Origin: Bacteroides sp.
GTDB taxonomy: Bacteria > Bacteroidota > Bacteroidia > Bacteroidales > Bacteroidaceae
DNA: 64,000 nt
Direction: 5' to 3'
Assembly: GCA_021201335.1 (NCBI GenBank)
Contig: JAJQFD010000042.1
Span: 434,001-498,000 of the forward strand
The notes beneath the pieces were generated by a model. It worked only from the letters and a program-made list of their open reading frames with translations. It did not search any database and was not told the origin of the DNA. Both the position numbers and the translations under genes were made by a program. Numbering within the stretch: the first letter of the stretch is position 1; every line of letters begins with the position of its first letter. Shown in pieces: positions 9,756-20,350 of this stretch.

Positions 9756-10970
9756 TTAAAACATATTTGTTATACGCTGAATTCCTGCTACGAGGATATC
9801 AATTTCTTCTTTGGTATTGTAAAGACCCAATGAAGCGCGTACGGTTCCGGTAATACCCAGACGTTGCATTAACGGCTGCGCACAATGGTGACCGGTACGA
9901 ACGGCAATCCCCAATCGATCCAGTAACGTACCCAAATCGAAATGATGGATATCGCCCACCAAGAAGGATATAGCACCGCCTTTGTCGGCTGCTTCACCGT
10001 AGATTCGCAGTCCTTCTATTTGCTTCAGTTGCCGGGTGGCATACTGGGTGAGTTCATGTTCGTATTGGGCAATCGCTTCTATTCCGATGGCGGAAACATA
10101 ATCGAGTGCTTTGGCAAAAGCGGTAGTACCTACATAGTCCGGCGTACCTGCTTCAAATTTGAAAGGTAACTCGTTGAAGGTTGTTTTTTCGAAGGTTACG
10201 GACTGAATCATTTCACCTCCTCCCTGATACGGGGGAAGTTTCTCCAACCACTTTTCTTTTCCATAAAGTACACCAATCCCGGTAGGACCATATACTTTGT
10301 GACTGGAAAAAGCATAGAAGTCTACATCCAATTCCTGAACATCCACCTTTATATGAGGAATTGCCTGAGCACCGTCAAGCAATACGGGTACATCGTGTTG
10401 ATGAGCGATATTGATTATCTCCCTCACCGGATTAATTGTTCCCAGCACATTGGAGACATGGGTAATACTGACTAATTTAGTACGATCGGTGAATAACTTT
10501 TGGTATTCATCCATCAATATCTCTCCCTGGTCGCTGATGGGAATTATTTTGAGTACTGCCCCTTTCCGTGAAGACAATAACTGCCAGGGAACAATATTAC
10601 TATGGTGCTCCATGGCGGAAATCATAATTTCATCCCCCGGTTTAATGAACTCTTCGCCAAAAGAGAAAGCCAGTAAGTTAATGGATTCCGTTGTGCCCCG
10701 GGTGAATATAATCTCATTGGTACTCTGGGCGTTGATAAAGTCCCGGACTGTTTTCCGGGAACCTTCGTGAAGTTCAGTTGCCTGTTGCGACAGGAAATGA
10801 ACCCCTCTGTGTACATTGGCATTGACAGAATAATATTCCTCTGTAATGGAATCAACTACCACACGAGGTTTCTGGGTAGTGGCCGCATTATCCAGGTAAA
10901 CCAATGGCTTTCCGTAAACTTTCCGTTGGAGGATCGGAAAATCTTCTCTTATTTTCTGAATATCAATCAT
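9756..10970 (-). CDS. sufS: Cysteine desulfurase SufS
   Basis: PLP-dependent enzyme that takes sulfur from L-cysteine and delivers it, as persulfide, to Fe-S cluster assembly. The 404-residue protein contains YLDNAATTQKP near residue 27, EHHSNIVPWQ, the PLP-lysine motif AFSSHKVYGPTGIGVLYG, and RTGHHCAQPL with the active-site cysteine, as in group II (SufS-type) desulfurases. The start at 10970 (MIDIQKIREDFP) is chosen because it lies one base after the sufD stop and aligns with the family start. It is the last gene of the suf operon. No SufE/SufU sulfur-transfer partner is seen in the window. Confidence 0.96.
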   Translation of the reverse strand: MIDIQKIREDFPILQRKVYGKPLVYLDNAATTQKPRVVVDSITEEYYSVNANVHRGVHFLSQQATELHEGSRKTVRDFINAQSTNEIIFTRGTTESINLLAFSFGEEFIKPGDEIMISAMEHHSNIVPWQLLSSRKGAVLKIIPISDQGEILMDEYQKLFTDRTKLVSITHVSNVLGTINPVREIINIAHQHDVPVLLDGAQAIPHIKVDVQELDVDFYAFSSHKVYGPTGIGVLYGKEKWLEKLPPYQGGGEMIQSVTFEKTTFNELPFKFEAGTPDYVGTTAFAKALDYVSAIGIEAIAQYEHELTQYATRQLKQIEGLRIYGEAADKGGAISFLVGDIHHFDLGTLLDRLGIAVRTGHHCAQPLMQRLGITGTVRASLGLYNTKEEIDILVAGIQRITNMF

Positions 10971-10971
10971 C

Positions 10972-12324
10972 TTAATCGAACTCTTTACACATAGCACAAC
11001 CCCGGCATTTGGCCAGTTCTCCACGAAAACGTTTCTCTACCAATGTATGTAAACGCTCTTTGAGAGCATCAAGGCGGATTGTTTCTATGACATCATTTAC
11101 AAAGGCGAACATGAGCAGTAAGCGAGCTTCTTTCTCGGATATACCCCGGGTACGCATATAGAATAGCGCATTCTCGTCCAACTGTCCGACGGTTGCTCCG
11201 TGGCTACACTTTACGTCGTCTGCATAAATTTCCAACTGAGGTTGGGTGTACATCCGTGCTTCACGGGTTGCACAGATATTCCGGTTGGTTTGCTGAGAGG
11301 TAGTATGCTGTGCTCCGGGACGAACCAGAACGGTTCCAGCAAACGCACCTACGGAACTATCATCTAATACATACTTGAACAGTTCGTTACTGTTACAATC
11401 GGGCACGGCATGATCCACAAAGGTATTATTATCAACATGCTGGGATTTATCGGCGATGGCCATTCCGCAAAGACTGATATCTGCCTTTTCACCCGCCAGC
11501 GTTACATGTGTGGTATTACGGGTAATACCGTTATGCAAAGTCATGGAGTTTAGCAATACGGTGCTGGACGCCTGCTGCTTGAGATACAGGTTACTGATAC
11601 GGGTAGTACGGTTGTGCGTTTCCTCCAGTTCGTACAAATCGAAAACGGTATTCTCACCGGCATAAACTTCAATCACCTGCGTTGAAAGGAAACTTACAGT
11701 ATCCATGGCATGATCGCACATAAGCAACCGAGCCTGAGCACCATCTTCGAGGACTATTAATACCCGCCGATTGGACATGAAGTCGACATCTGCCCGAAGT
11801 ATATTGATAACCTGGATAGGTTTCTCTACAATCACATTTCGGGGAACATAGAAAAAGATACCATCCTGGGCGAAAGTTGTATTGAAAGCAGTAAGGGCAT
11901 CCTGGGAAGAATCGGCTAATTGTCCGTAATATTTCTTCACTAACTCCGGATGCTTTTCAGCCATCTCCCTTAAACTACCGAAGATAACTCCTTCCGGTAA
12001 TTCATTTTTGGGGAGTGCCTGGTTATAGAAAGAATCATTGACAATGAAATACAAGGCCGTGCTCATGTTGGGAACATCGCACTTGAACACCTCATAAGGA
12101 TTCACCGGGATATTGAGCCGGTTCAGGTTTAACCCAAAATCGGGTTCGAAGAGTTTTCCGATCTCGGTATATTTATATTTTTCGTCCTTCCGGGTGGGGA
12201 ATCCTTGCCGCTGGAACTCGGTAAAAGCATCGTCTCGCCGGGCATTCAACACCGGAGCACTGTGCTTATTAATCATCTCTTTTGTTTGGGAAAAGAGATC
12301 GATATATTGTTGTTCTGCACTCAT
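10972..12324 (-). CDS. sufD: Fe-S cluster assembly protein SufD
   Basis: Scaffold-complex subunit of SufBC2D, which assembles Fe-S clusters in the cytoplasm. The 450-residue protein has the N-terminal helical part with FPTRKDEKYKYTEIGKLF (about 35-52) and a central beta-helix. The C-terminal block DVKCSHGATVGQLDENALFY contains the SufD/SufB-conserved HGAT sequence and is followed by RGISEKEAR. It lies three bases after sufC and one base before sufS. The C-terminus has an extra cysteine cluster (CRGCAMCKEFD) that could bind metal; this is an observation, not an established function. Confidence 0.95.
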   Translation of the reverse strand: MSAEQQYIDLFSQTKEMINKHSAPVLNARRDDAFTEFQRQGFPTRKDEKYKYTEIGKLFEPDFGLNLNRLNIPVNPYEVFKCDVPNMSTALYFIVNDSFYNQALPKNELPEGVIFGSLREMAEKHPELVKKYYGQLADSSQDALTAFNTTFAQDGIFFYVPRNVIVEKPIQVINILRADVDFMSNRRVLIVLEDGAQARLLMCDHAMDTVSFLSTQVIEVYAGENTVFDLYELEETHNRTTRISNLYLKQQASSTVLLNSMTLHNGITRNTTHVTLAGEKADISLCGMAIADKSQHVDNNTFVDHAVPDCNSNELFKYVLDDSSVGAFAGTVLVRPGAQHTTSQQTNRNICATREARMYTQPQLEIYADDVKCSHGATVGQLDENALFYMRTRGISEKEARLLLMFAFVNDVIETIRLDALKERLHTLVEKRFRGELAKCRGCAMCKEFD

Positions 12325-12327
12325 TAT

Positions 12328-13080
12328 CTACTCTCCTACTTCCTCTTTAATCCAGTCGTACCCGCGTTTCTCTAATTCCATCGCTAACTCGGGGCCTGCT
12401 GATTTAACTATTCTTCCTTTATATAATACATGTACTACATCCGGTTTGATATAATCCAGCAAACGTTGGTAATGGGTAATAACGATATAACTGGTTTCGG
12501 GTGTTTTCAGTTTGTTCACACCGTCGGCAACGATCCGAAGAGCATCGATATCGAGTCCGGAATCGGTTTCATCAAGAATACTCAGACGGGGTTCGAGCAT
12601 AGCCATCTGGAAGATTTCGTTCCTTTTCTTCTCTCCACCACTGAAGCCTTCGTTGACGCTTCGGTTGGCCAACTTATTATCCAGTTCAACAACGGAACGT
12701 TTCTCGCGCATGAGTTTAAGGAACTCACTGGCTGTCAATGCAGTTTGTCCTTTGTATTTGCGCTGTTCGTTTACAGCCGCACGCATGAAGTTTACCATAC
12801 TCACACCCGGTATTTCAACCGGATACTGGAAAGACAAAAAGATTCCTTCATGACTGCGATCTTCTGGGCTTAACTCAAGCAAATCCTTGCCGCAAAACGT
12901 TACGCTTCCTTTGGTCACTTCGAAAGCAGGATTTCCTACCAGTACACTGCTCAACGTACTTTTACCCGAACCGTTCGGTCCCATAATGGCATGTACTTCT
13001 CCCTGGTTTACGGTAAGGTTGATTCCCTTTAATATCTCTTTGCCATTCACGTTTGCGTGAAGGTCTTTTATCTCTAACAT
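12328..13080 (-). CDS. sufC: Fe-S cluster assembly ATPase SufC
   Basis: ABC-type ATPase that drives conformational change of the SufB-SufD scaffold. The 250-residue protein has Walker A GPNGSGKST at about residues 33-41, the ABC signature FSGGEKKRNE and Walker B LSILDETDSGLD, with a downstream switch histidine (ITHYQR). There is no membrane domain, as expected for SufC. The start at 13080 (MLEIKDLHA) matches the family; an ATG two codons upstream at 13086 is also possible. The gene sits 53 bases after sufB. Confidence 0.95.
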   Translation of the reverse strand: MLEIKDLHANVNGKEILKGINLTVNQGEVHAIMGPNGSGKSTLSSVLVGNPAFEVTKGSVTFCGKDLLELSPEDRSHEGIFLSFQYPVEIPGVSMVNFMRAAVNEQRKYKGQTALTASEFLKLMREKRSVVELDNKLANRSVNEGFSGGEKKRNEIFQMAMLEPRLSILDETDSGLDIDALRIVADGVNKLKTPETSYIVITHYQRLLDYIKPDVVHVLYKGRIVKSAGPELAMELEKRGYDWIKEEVGE

Positions 13081-13133
13081 CTTCATATTGTTATTGCAAT
13101 TTACTTTATGCTTCTTACTGAGGACCAATCAAG

Positions 13134-14585
13134 TTATCCGACACTGCCTTCCAATGAAATGCTTAAAAGCTTTTGAGCCTCCACCGCAAACTCCATAGGC
13201 AACTTGTTTAAGACCTCTTTGGCGTAACCATTCACGATCAAACCTACCGCATCTTCGGTCGGAATCCCACGCTGGTTACAGTAAAAGATCTGGTCTTCAC
13301 TGATCTTGCTGGTGGTGGCTTCGTGCTCTATGATGGCTGTCTCGTTATGAACATCCATATAGGGGAATGTATGTGCACCGCATTTATCTCCCAATAGCAG
13401 AGAGTCGCACTGGCTATAATTCCGGGCACCACTTGCCTTTTCGGCTACACGAACCAATCCGCGATAAGAGTTTTCACTTCTTCCGGCAGATATACCTTTA
13501 CTTACAATAGTACTGCGGGTATTTTTACCCATATGAATCATCTTGGTACCCGTATCTGCTTGCTGGTAATTATTGGTTACGGCCACACTGTAAAACTCAG
13601 CTATCGAATTATCACCCGAAAGTATACAGGAAGGATATTTCCAGGTGATCGCGCTTCCGGTTTCTACCTGTGTCCAGGAAAGTTTACTGTCGACACCTTT
13701 GCAGTGTCCACGCTTCGTCACGAAATTGTAAACCCCGCCTTTTCCTTGTTCATCTCCGGGATACCAGTTCTGAACCGTACTGTATTTTACTTCGGCACGA
13801 TCGTGCACAATAATTTCCACAATAGCAGCATGTAATTGGTTTTCATCCCGTTGCGGGGCGGTACATCCTTCCAGATAAGATACATACGAATCATCATCTG
13901 CAACGATTAAGGTACGTTCAAACTGTCCGGTATTCGCCGCATTGATACGGAAATAAGTAGACAACTCCATCGGACAACGAACTCCTTTGGGTATATACAC
14001 AAAAGAACCATCGGAGAATACAGCTGAGTTCAGTGCAGCAAAGAAATTATCACGGTAACCTACCACAGTACCTAAATACTTCTTCACCAGGTCGGGATGT
14101 TCCTGAACTGCCTCGCTGAATGAACAGAAGATAATGCCTTTCTCCATCAACGTCTCCTTGAAGGTAGTCTTTACAGATACGGAATCCATCACCGCATCCA
14201 CCGCCATTCCACTCAGGGCCATCTGCTCTTCCAGCGGAATACCGAGCTTATTGAAGGTTTTAATCAGTTCGGGATCTACTTCATCCAGGCTTTTCGGGCC
14301 TTCTTTCTTTTTGGGAGCGGCGTAATATGAAATCGCCTGATAGTCTATTTCCGGTATCCGCAAATGGGCCCAGGTAGGCATTTCCATAGTCAACCAGTGT
14401 TGGTAAGCAGCCAGACGAAATTCAAGCAACCATTCCGGTTCGTTCTTTTTGGCCGAAATAGTTCGAATCACCCCTTCATTGAGTCCTTTCTCAATGACTT
14501 CGGTCTGTACATCGGTGGTGAAACCGTACTTGTACTTTTCCTTGGTGAATTCTTTTACATATTTATTGGGTTCTTCTTGTTGCAT
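13134..14585 (-). CDS. sufB: Fe-S cluster assembly protein SufB
   Basis: Central scaffold of the SufBC2D complex on which Fe-S clusters are built. The 483-residue protein has [20 protein letters not shown] and [20 protein letters not shown] in the conserved N-terminal half. A later part carries [19 protein letters not shown] and RGIPTEDA, all characteristic of SufB. The length is normal. Its first 23 bases overlap the end of the cvpA-like gene upstream, which points to translational coupling. It heads the sufB-sufC-sufD-sufS run. Confidence 0.96.
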   Translation of the reverse strand: MQQEEPNKYVKEFTKEKYKYGFTTDVQTEVIEKGLNEGVIRTISAKKNEPEWLLEFRLAAYQHWLTMEMPTWAHLRIPEIDYQAISYYAAPKKKEGPKSLDEVDPELIKTFNKLGIPLEEQMALSGMAVDAVMDSVSVKTTFKETLMEKGIIFCSFSEAVQEHPDLVKKYLGTVVGYRDNFFAALNSAVFSDGSFVYIPKGVRCPMELSTYFRINAANTGQFERTLIVADDDSYVSYLEGCTAPQRDENQLHAAIVEIIVHDRAEVKYSTVQNWYPGDEQGKGGVYNFVTKRGHCKGVDSKLSWTQVETGSAITWKYPSCILSGDNSIAEFYSVAVTNNYQQADTGTKMIHMGKNTRSTIVSKGISAGRSENSYRGLVRVAEKASGARNYSQCDSLLLGDKCGAHTFPYMDVHNETAIIEHEATTSKISEDQIFYCNQRGIPTEDAVGLIVNGYAKEVLNKLPMEFAVEAQKLLSISLEGSVG

Positions 14586-15144
14586 AGCTCATATATAATA
14601 TAGGTAAAGAAAAAGCGTCTTTATTGACGGGTGACGTACGGTTTTCTCCATTGAGTACTTCATTGGCAGGAAGTAAGGAAGAAATAAAGAAATAAACCCA
14701 GTCCTTTATTGGACAATATAACATTGAATCATCCTTGATTGTTTGGCTCAGAATTATATTATTTGTATCCAGCGTATCGAGTACAATCGCCAGGAAACCC
14801 AGAATTAACACCCACAGTGCAGCACCAAAAACGGCACCCAGCAATCTGTTGATAAATCCTAAGGAAGCAGCCTCCAGTGCATGTGTAAACATGGAAGCAA
14901 GTACCAGGAAAGCCATCGGTACAATTACCCAGATTGCTACAAAAGCAATAATCTGGGCGAAATTCATAGAGTTGGTAAGCAGAGGAGAAAGCTTGGCGGC
15001 AACAGAGATATACAATGCTCGGGTAGCCAGGAGTCCGACTACTAACCCGACCAGGGCTGCTATTTGTTTCACCAAACCTTTTGAAGCACCCGAGATAGCA
15101 GCAATGGCCAGAATAGCCAGGATTACATAATCGAATATTGTCAT
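14563..15144 (-). CDS. CvpA-family membrane protein
   Basis: A 193-residue inner-membrane protein with four hydrophobic segments in its first 130 residues (about 5-22, 28-48, 66-85 and 103-122). The start [19 protein letters not shown] and [19 protein letters not shown] are typical of the CvpA/colicin V production family. Family members are linked to envelope stress and colicin V export, but the biochemical role is not settled. It overlaps sufB by 23 bases and so probably belongs to the suf operon. A terminator at 15170-15225 separates it from infB. Confidence 0.85.
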   Translation of the reverse strand: MTIFDYVILAILAIAAISGASKGLVKQIAALVGLVVGLLATRALYISVAAKLSPLLTNSMNFAQIIAFVAIWVIVPMAFLVLASMFTHALEAASLGFINRLLGAVFGAALWVLILGFLAIVLDTLDTNNIILSQTIKDDSMLYCPIKDWVYFFISSLLPANEVLNGENRTSPVNKDAFSLPILYMSYATRRTQ

Positions 15145-15169
15145 GACCTTTCGTTATATCATTTGCGAT

Positions 15170-15225
15170 AAAAAAAACGTGTCAATTACCAAAGATGACG
15201 AAAGCATCTGTTTGCAATTGACACG
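15170..15225 (-). terminator. Rho-independent terminator after infB
   Basis: CGTGTCAATT (15178-15187) and AATTGACACG (15216-15225) form a perfect 10-bp stem, and eight A residues (15170-15177) give a U-tract on the minus-strand RNA. It lies 57 bases after the infB stop and before cvpA, so the rimP-nusA-infB and cvpA-suf transcripts are probably separate. Confidence 0.8.
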
Positions 15226-15281
15226 CAGAATATTGTTTAATTATTGATTGGTGTGTTTAGCAAATCACCATTCTTTCGCTT

Positions 15282-18200
15282 CTAAAGTGTTTGTTTTACT
15301 TCGATCTCTTCGTACGATTCAATGATATCTCCCACCTTGATATCGTGGTAATTCACCAGGCTGATACCACATTCGTAGTTTGTAGCCACTTCTTTCACAT
15401 CATCTTTAAAGCGCTTCAATGCATTAATACCTCCGGTGTAAATCACGATACCGTCACGAATGAGTCGTGCTTTATCGGAACGTTTCACTTTACCTTCTTT
15501 CACCATGGCACCTGCTACAGTACCCACTTTGGTGATATTGAAGACTTCGCGTACTTCGATGGTAGCGGTGATTTCTTCTTTTACTACCGGTGCCAACATA
15601 CCTTCCATGGCAGCTTTCACTTCTTCGATAGCCGAGTAAATTACCGAATAGAGTCGTACATCTACCCCTTCCTGTTCCGCAAATCTGCGGGCAGAAGCTG
15701 AAGGACGTACCTGGAATCCGATAATGATCGCATCAGAAGCAGCAGCAAGTGTTACATCCGATTCGGAAATCTGACCCACACCTTTGTGGATTACATTCAC
15801 CTGAATTTGTTCAGTAGAAAGCTTAATCAACGAGTCGCTCAATGCTTCGATAGAACCATCCACGTCACCTTTCACAATCACATTCAATTCTCGGAAGTTA
15901 CCCAGAGCAATACGACGACCCAATTCGTCAAGTGTAAGGATCTTCTGCGTACGCAATCCTTGTTCACGTTGTAATTGTTCGCGCTTGTTGGCTATTTCAC
16001 GTGCTTCCTGTTCTGTATCAATTACGTGGAAAGTATCACCTGCGGTAGGTGCTCCATTCATACCCAGTAATAATACTGGTTCAGAAGGACCTGCCTTTTC
16101 AATACGTTGGTTACGCTCGTTGAACATTGCTTTCACACGACCGAAATGTGTTCCGGCCAGAACGATGTCTCCCATTTTCAGTGTACCATTCGATACAAGG
16201 ACGGTAGCTACATAACCACGACCTTTATCCAGGGTAGATTCGATGATAGAACCCATTGCCTTCCGATTCGGGTTGGCTTTTAATTCCAACATTTCCGCTT
16301 CCAGCAGCACTTTTTCCATCAGTTCGTTAACACCCTTACCCTGTTTTGCCGAAATGTCCTGCGACTGGTATTTACCTCCCCATTCTTCTACGAGGAAGTT
16401 CATATTGGCCAGTTCTTCTTTGATCTTTTCAGGATTGGCTGAAGGTTTATCTACTTTATTGATTGCGAATACAATAGGTACTCCGGCAGCAACCGCATGG
16501 TTGATGGCCTCTTTGGTTTGGGGCATCACATTGTCGTCGGCTGCTACAATAATGATCGCAATGTCCGTTACTTTCGCACCACGGGCACGCATGGCGGTAA
16601 AGGCTTCGTGACCCGGTGTATCTAGGAATGTAATGCGACGACCGTCTTCCAGTTTTACATTGTAAGCACCAATATGCTGGGTAATACCTCCGGCTTCACC
16701 GGCAATTACATTGGCTTTACGAATATAGTCGAGCAATGACGTTTTACCGTGGTCAACGTGACCCATTACGGTTACAATTGGCGCGCGTGGTTCCAAGTCT
16801 TCCGGAGCATCTTCATCCTCCACAATAGCCTGGGATACTTCGGCACTTACATATTCTGTTTTGAAGTCAAACTCTTCAGCTACCAGGTTGATAGTTTCCG
16901 CATCCAGACGTTGGTTGATAGACACCATCAAACCAATACTCATACAGGTTGCAATAACCTGGTTTACAGTAATGCCCATCATGCTTGCCAATTCGTTGGC
17001 AGTAACAAACTCTGTAATCTTGAGTACTCTGCTGTCTGATGCTTCCCTGTTTTTCAGCTCCTGCTGACGGTTTAATGCAGTTTCCCGTTTTTCTTTACGG
17101 TATTTGGACGTTTTATTTTTACCTTTGGATGTCAGGCGGGCAAGAGTTTCTTTTACTTGTTTAGCTACATCTACTTCACTGACTTCCTGTTTGATAACCG
17201 GTTTCTTGAAACGGTCCTTGTTATTATGACGTTTGTTTCCACCTTGTTGCTGGTTCCCTCCACCACCTTGCCTGTTATTGGTATTGTGGCTGTTAGGGCC
17301 TTTTTCACTATTCGGCACGGGACGAGCAAAGTTGGAAGCATTGGTTATATCTACTTTCTCCTTATTGATACGGCTGCGTTTCTTTTTGTTAGCGCCTTCA
17401 CCTTCGGTCTTGTTAACAGCTGGTTTATTACCATCATCTTTGCGAATTTCCTTCATGATGGCTTCCTTTATCTGTTTCTTCTGGTCCAGACGAATTTTTT
17501 CTTTCTCCTCGCGCTCTTTACGCTTTTCCTCTTTCGTTTTTTTCTTTGGACGTGTTGACTGATTCAAAGCGGCCAAATCAATCTGGCCAATTACATTAAT
17601 CTTAGAAACAATTTCGGTTGGACGTATCTTATACACGTCTTCTCCCTCTTCTGTATCGACAGGTTCAGCCACTTTTTCTTCTACCGGTTCGGCAGGAACT
17701 TCTTCCTTCTTCTCCACGGTAGAAGCAGGAGCTTCTTCTACGACTACAGGTGCAGCAGGCTCTTCCACCACTTCCGGCTGCTTCGTTTCTACGACGGGTT
17801 CAATAGTTTTTGCCTCTTCTTTCGCAGGCATTTCCAATATAGGAGCTTCAATTTTCTCCACTTTCTCCACTGTAGTTTTGGTTTCCTCTATTATTTTTGT
17901 TTTTTCTTCTTCTGGTTCCGGAGCAGGTGTAGCCGCCTTTTTCTCCGGTTTCCGGTTTAACTTATCCAGATCAATTTTCCCTACCGGTTTAAATTTCGGG
18001 CGCGACTCTTCGGGAACAACAGTCTTAATAACATTATCGGTCTTTTCAACTTTTGGTTTACTGGCATTCTCTACCTGATAACCATCAATAGCAACCGATG
18101 CTTTGTTGCGCTCTTTGCTTTGGCGTTTCTGAATGAAACGTTCCGATTCTAATCTAAGGTTTTTATCAGTGCTAAACTCTTTCACAAGAATAGCATATTG

Positions 18201-18323
18201 TTCTTCTGTAATTTTAGTGTTGGGGCTAGCCTCGATGGTATGCCCTTTCTTTTGCAGAAACTCAACTACCGTTGCGATTCCTACATTCAAATCTCTCGTT
18301 ACTTTGTTTAACCTAATCGTCAT
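15282..18323 (-). CDS. infB: Translation initiation factor IF-2
   Basis: GTPase that brings initiator tRNA to the ribosome. The 1013-residue protein has a short N-terminal IF2 domain ([20 protein letters not shown]), a long charged low-complexity linker rich in Glu, Lys, Pro and Val (about 60-400), and a second IF2-N domain near 430-480. The GTPase domain follows, with G1 GHVDHGKTS near residue 517, G3 DTPGHEAFT and G4 NKVD, then the beta-barrel and IF2-C domains. The long linker is normal in Bacteroidetes. It lies downstream of nusA, separated by 202 bases that hold short repeats. Confidence 0.97.
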   Translation of the reverse strand: MTIRLNKVTRDLNVGIATVVEFLQKKGHTIEASPNTKITEEQYAILVKEFSTDKNLRLESERFIQKRQSKERNKASVAIDGYQVENASKPKVEKTDNVIKTVVPEESRPKFKPVGKIDLDKLNRKPEKKAATPAPEPEEEKTKIIEETKTTVEKVEKIEAPILEMPAKEEAKTIEPVVETKQPEVVEEPAAPVVVEEAPASTVEKKEEVPAEPVEEKVAEPVDTEEGEDVYKIRPTEIVSKINVIGQIDLAALNQSTRPKKKTKEEKRKEREEKEKIRLDQKKQIKEAIMKEIRKDDGNKPAVNKTEGEGANKKKRSRINKEKVDITNASNFARPVPNSEKGPNSHNTNNRQGGGGNQQQGGNKRHNNKDRFKKPVIKQEVSEVDVAKQVKETLARLTSKGKNKTSKYRKEKRETALNRQQELKNREASDSRVLKITEFVTANELASMMGITVNQVIATCMSIGLMVSINQRLDAETINLVAEEFDFKTEYVSAEVSQAIVEDEDAPEDLEPRAPIVTVMGHVDHGKTSLLDYIRKANVIAGEAGGITQHIGAYNVKLEDGRRITFLDTPGHEAFTAMRARGAKVTDIAIIIVAADDNVMPQTKEAINHAVAAGVPIVFAINKVDKPSANPEKIKEELANMNFLVEEWGGKYQSQDISAKQGKGVNELMEKVLLEAEMLELKANPNRKAMGSIIESTLDKGRGYVATVLVSNGTLKMGDIVLAGTHFGRVKAMFNERNQRIEKAGPSEPVLLLGMNGAPTAGDTFHVIDTEQEAREIANKREQLQREQGLRTQKILTLDELGRRIALGNFRELNVIVKGDVDGSIEALSDSLIKLSTEQIQVNVIHKGVGQISESDVTLAAASDAIIIGFQVRPSASARRFAEQEGVDVRLYSVIYSAIEEVKAAMEGMLAPVVKEEITATIEVREVFNITKVGTVAGAMVKEGKVKRSDKARLIRDGIVIYTGGINALKRFKDDVKEVATNYECGISLVNYHDIKVGDIIESYEEIEVKQTL

Positions 18324-18333
18324 ACTTACTTTT

Positions 18334-18522
18334 AACTAATTGACAGTTGACAATCGACAATTGACAATTATTCTTTTAATTGTTTTTCAGTTACAAATCT
18401 CGTTCATCTTCTCAACTCATAAACTGACAATCGCCAATGGACTTATCAAAAAAACTATTAATTGTTAACCATTCATTGCCAACTATTAACTGTTGCTGTC
18501 AATTGTTCAATTGTCATTACCA
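18334..18522. repeat. Degenerate AATTGAC repeats between nusA and infB
   Basis: The 202-base gap contains several copies of a short motif, AATTGACA/TTGACAATTGAC, at about 18338-18375. It also holds copies in inverted orientation (TGTCAATTGTTCAATTGTCA) at about 18498-18518. The two groups can pair imperfectly over the intervening 120 bases. The first group is in tandem with a period of about 10 bases. No gene or promoter is obvious. Similar low-complexity blocks occur between genes in Bacteroidales; the origin is not known to me. Confidence 0.6.
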
Positions 18523-18525
18523 GAG

Positions 18526-19782
18526 TTATTCTTCAAACTCCGATTTCAAAATACCTAACACCTCATCGATTGTTTCTTCTTCCAAATCGGCTTTCTCAAT
18601 CAACATATCACGAGGTGCGTTTAATACAGATTTCGCAGTGTCGAGTCCTATCGACTTGATAGCATCGATCACCCATTCATCAATTTCATCTTTGAATTCA
18701 CCCAGGTAGATGTCTTCATCCATCGCAGTATCATCCAGTTCGCGGAACACATCAATGGTATACTCTGTCAGCATACTGGCCAACTTAATATTTAAACCTC
18801 CTTTACCAATAGCCAGTGACACTTCTTCTGGCTTCAGGAATACTTCAGCCTTATGTTCTTCTTCGTTCAAACGAATGGAAGAAATCTTAGCCGGGCTTAA
18901 CGCACGCTGTATAAACAGGGACGTATTCGATGTATAATTAATAACATCAATATTCTCGTTGCGGAGTTCGCGAACAATACCGTGAATACGGCTTCCTTTC
19001 ACTCCCACACAAGCGCCTACAGGGTCAACTCTGTCGTCGTACGATTCAACAGCTATTTTAGCACGCTCCCCTGGTATGCGGGCAATTCTCTTGATGGCGA
19101 TCAAACCATCGTTGATCTCGGGTACTTCCATTTCAAACAAACGTTCGAGGAAAACTGGAGATGTACGAGACAGGATAATCTTCGGATTGTTGTTTCTGTT
19201 ATCCACCCGGGCTACAACCGCACGGGCCGTTTCACCTTTCCGATAAAAGTCAGTAGGTATTTGTTCGGTCTTAGGCAGTAGTAATTCGTTGCCTTCATCA
19301 TCCAGCAAAAGTATTTCTTTCTTCCATATCTGGTATACTTCTGCATTTACAATGGTACCTACTCTGTCTATATACTTATTATATATACTATCTTTTTCAA
19401 GCTCAAGAATTTTAGAGGCCAGTGTTTGACGTAAGTTCAGGATAGCGCGACGTCCGAAATCTGCAAAATGAACCTCATCCGTCACTTCTTCCCCTACTTC
19501 GTAGGATGAATCAATCTTCTGAGCTTCAGTCAGTGTAATTTCGAGGTTAGGATCTTCCAGATCTTCATCTGCCACAACCTCGCGGTTACGCCAGATTTCA
19601 AAGTCACCCTTGTCGGGGTTAACAATAACGTCGTAATTTTCGTCGGTGCCAAACATTTTTGCGATAACACTACGGAATGACTCTTCGAGCACACTCACCA
19701 TCGTAGTTCTATCGATATTCTTCAGTTCCTTAAATTCTGAGAATGTATCTATTAAGCTTATAGCTTCCTCTTTCTTGGCCAT
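18526..19782 (-). CDS. nusA: Transcription termination/antitermination factor NusA
   Basis: RNA polymerase-binding factor that modulates pausing, termination and antitermination. The 418-residue protein has the N-terminal RNAP-binding domain (about 1-130), an S1 domain with VGTIVNAEVYQI near 140, and two KH domains. Conserved KH sequences include DPVGACVGVKGSRI and IAIG-type LAIGKGGLNIKLA. The acidic C-terminal tail replaces the extra repeats seen in enterobacteria, as usual in this phylum. It begins two bases after the rimP stop, so the two are translated from one message. Confidence 0.96.
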   Translation of the reverse strand: MAKKEEAISLIDTFSEFKELKNIDRTTMVSVLEESFRSVIAKMFGTDENYDVIVNPDKGDFEIWRNREVVADEDLEDPNLEITLTEAQKIDSSYEVGEEVTDEVHFADFGRRAILNLRQTLASKILELEKDSIYNKYIDRVGTIVNAEVYQIWKKEILLLDDEGNELLLPKTEQIPTDFYRKGETARAVVARVDNRNNNPKIILSRTSPVFLERLFEMEVPEINDGLIAIKRIARIPGERAKIAVESYDDRVDPVGACVGVKGSRIHGIVRELRNENIDVINYTSNTSLFIQRALSPAKISSIRLNEEEHKAEVFLKPEEVSLAIGKGGLNIKLASMLTEYTIDVFRELDDTAMDEDIYLGEFKDEIDEWVIDAIKSIGLDTAKSVLNAPRDMLIEKADLEEETIDEVLGILKSEFEE

Positions 19783-19784
19783 AA

Positions 19785-20252
19785 TTATTTAAAACTAATT
19801 AAGTATTTGGTATATTTTATTTGATCATATATAAATGCTTCGTCTTCTTCTACGACTCTCGGACGCTTAGACCCTTCGATCTTTGTTTTTTTCTGTACGC
19901 CCACGATAAACTTATCTTCATCGGCATCTTTCAATACGCCGGCAAGTTTACGTCCGTCTTTAGTCAGGACTTCCACCTCTTCGCCTATGTGGTTATAGTA
20001 TTGTTGCAATACTTTGAATGGTTGTCCAATCCCTGCAGAACCCACTTCGAGTTCGTAGTCGGCTTCTTCTCTGTTTAGTTTTGATTCAATGTGACGACTC
20101 AACTCTACACAATCTTCAATCCAAACGCCCTCTGCATGGTCTATTTCCACCACAATCTTATTGTCAGGACTAATAGTTACATCTACCAAAAAGTATTCTT
20201 TTTCGGTAAGCCAATCTTCCACAATGGCAGTAACAAGACTTTTTTCTATCAT
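19785..20252 (-). CDS. rimP: Ribosome maturation factor RimP
   Basis: Assists late assembly of the 30S ribosomal subunit. The 155-residue protein has the family pattern at about 45-75: a conserved block ending CVELSRHIESKL and DYELEVGSAGIGQPFK, the latter corresponding to the LEVSSPG-type motif. The C-terminal Sm-like domain follows, with GEEVEVLTKDGRKLAG. It is the first gene of rimP-nusA-infB. A promoter lies at 20320-20350 and a terminator-like hairpin with a nine-base U-tract lies in the leader, only 19 bases before the start codon. Confidence 0.93.
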   Translation of the reverse strand: MIEKSLVTAIVEDWLTEKEYFLVDVTISPDNKIVVEIDHAEGVWIEDCVELSRHIESKLNREEADYELEVGSAGIGQPFKVLQQYYNHIGEEVEVLTKDGRKLAGVLKDADEDKFIVGVQKKTKIEGSKRPRVVEEDEAFIYDQIKYTKYLISFK

Positions 20253-20271
20253 TTACAAGCTTTATAAGAAC

Positions 20272-20297
20272 AAAAAAAAAGAGGCTCAATTGCCCCT
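20272..20297 (-). terminator. Terminator-like hairpin in the rimP-nusA-infB leader
   Basis: On the minus strand AGGGGC, a six-base loop and GCCTCT form a 6-bp stem (one G-U pair, extendable by further G-U pairs) followed directly by nine T residues (20272-20280). It lies between the promoter and the rimP ATG with no gene before it. It may therefore act as a transcription attenuator rather than a normal terminator. Its function is inferred. Confidence 0.5.
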
Positions 20298-20319
20298 CCA
20301 CCTTCATCCATTTCGGCTG

Positions 20320-20350
20320 CAAAGATAAAAATAATATGTTGATCTACAAA
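20320..20350 (-). promoter_or_regulatory. Promoter of rimP-nusA-infB
   Basis: Minus-strand -33 TTTG (20347-20350), 19-base spacer and -7 TATCTTTG (20320-20327) match the Bacteroidetes consensus exactly. The transcript would start near 20313, giving a leader of about 60 bases. Confidence 0.75.

Noticed and set aside
18334..18522. Repeat clusters considered as a CRISPR array
   Set aside because: Units are about 10 bases, degenerate, with no regular unique spacers and no cas genes nearby.
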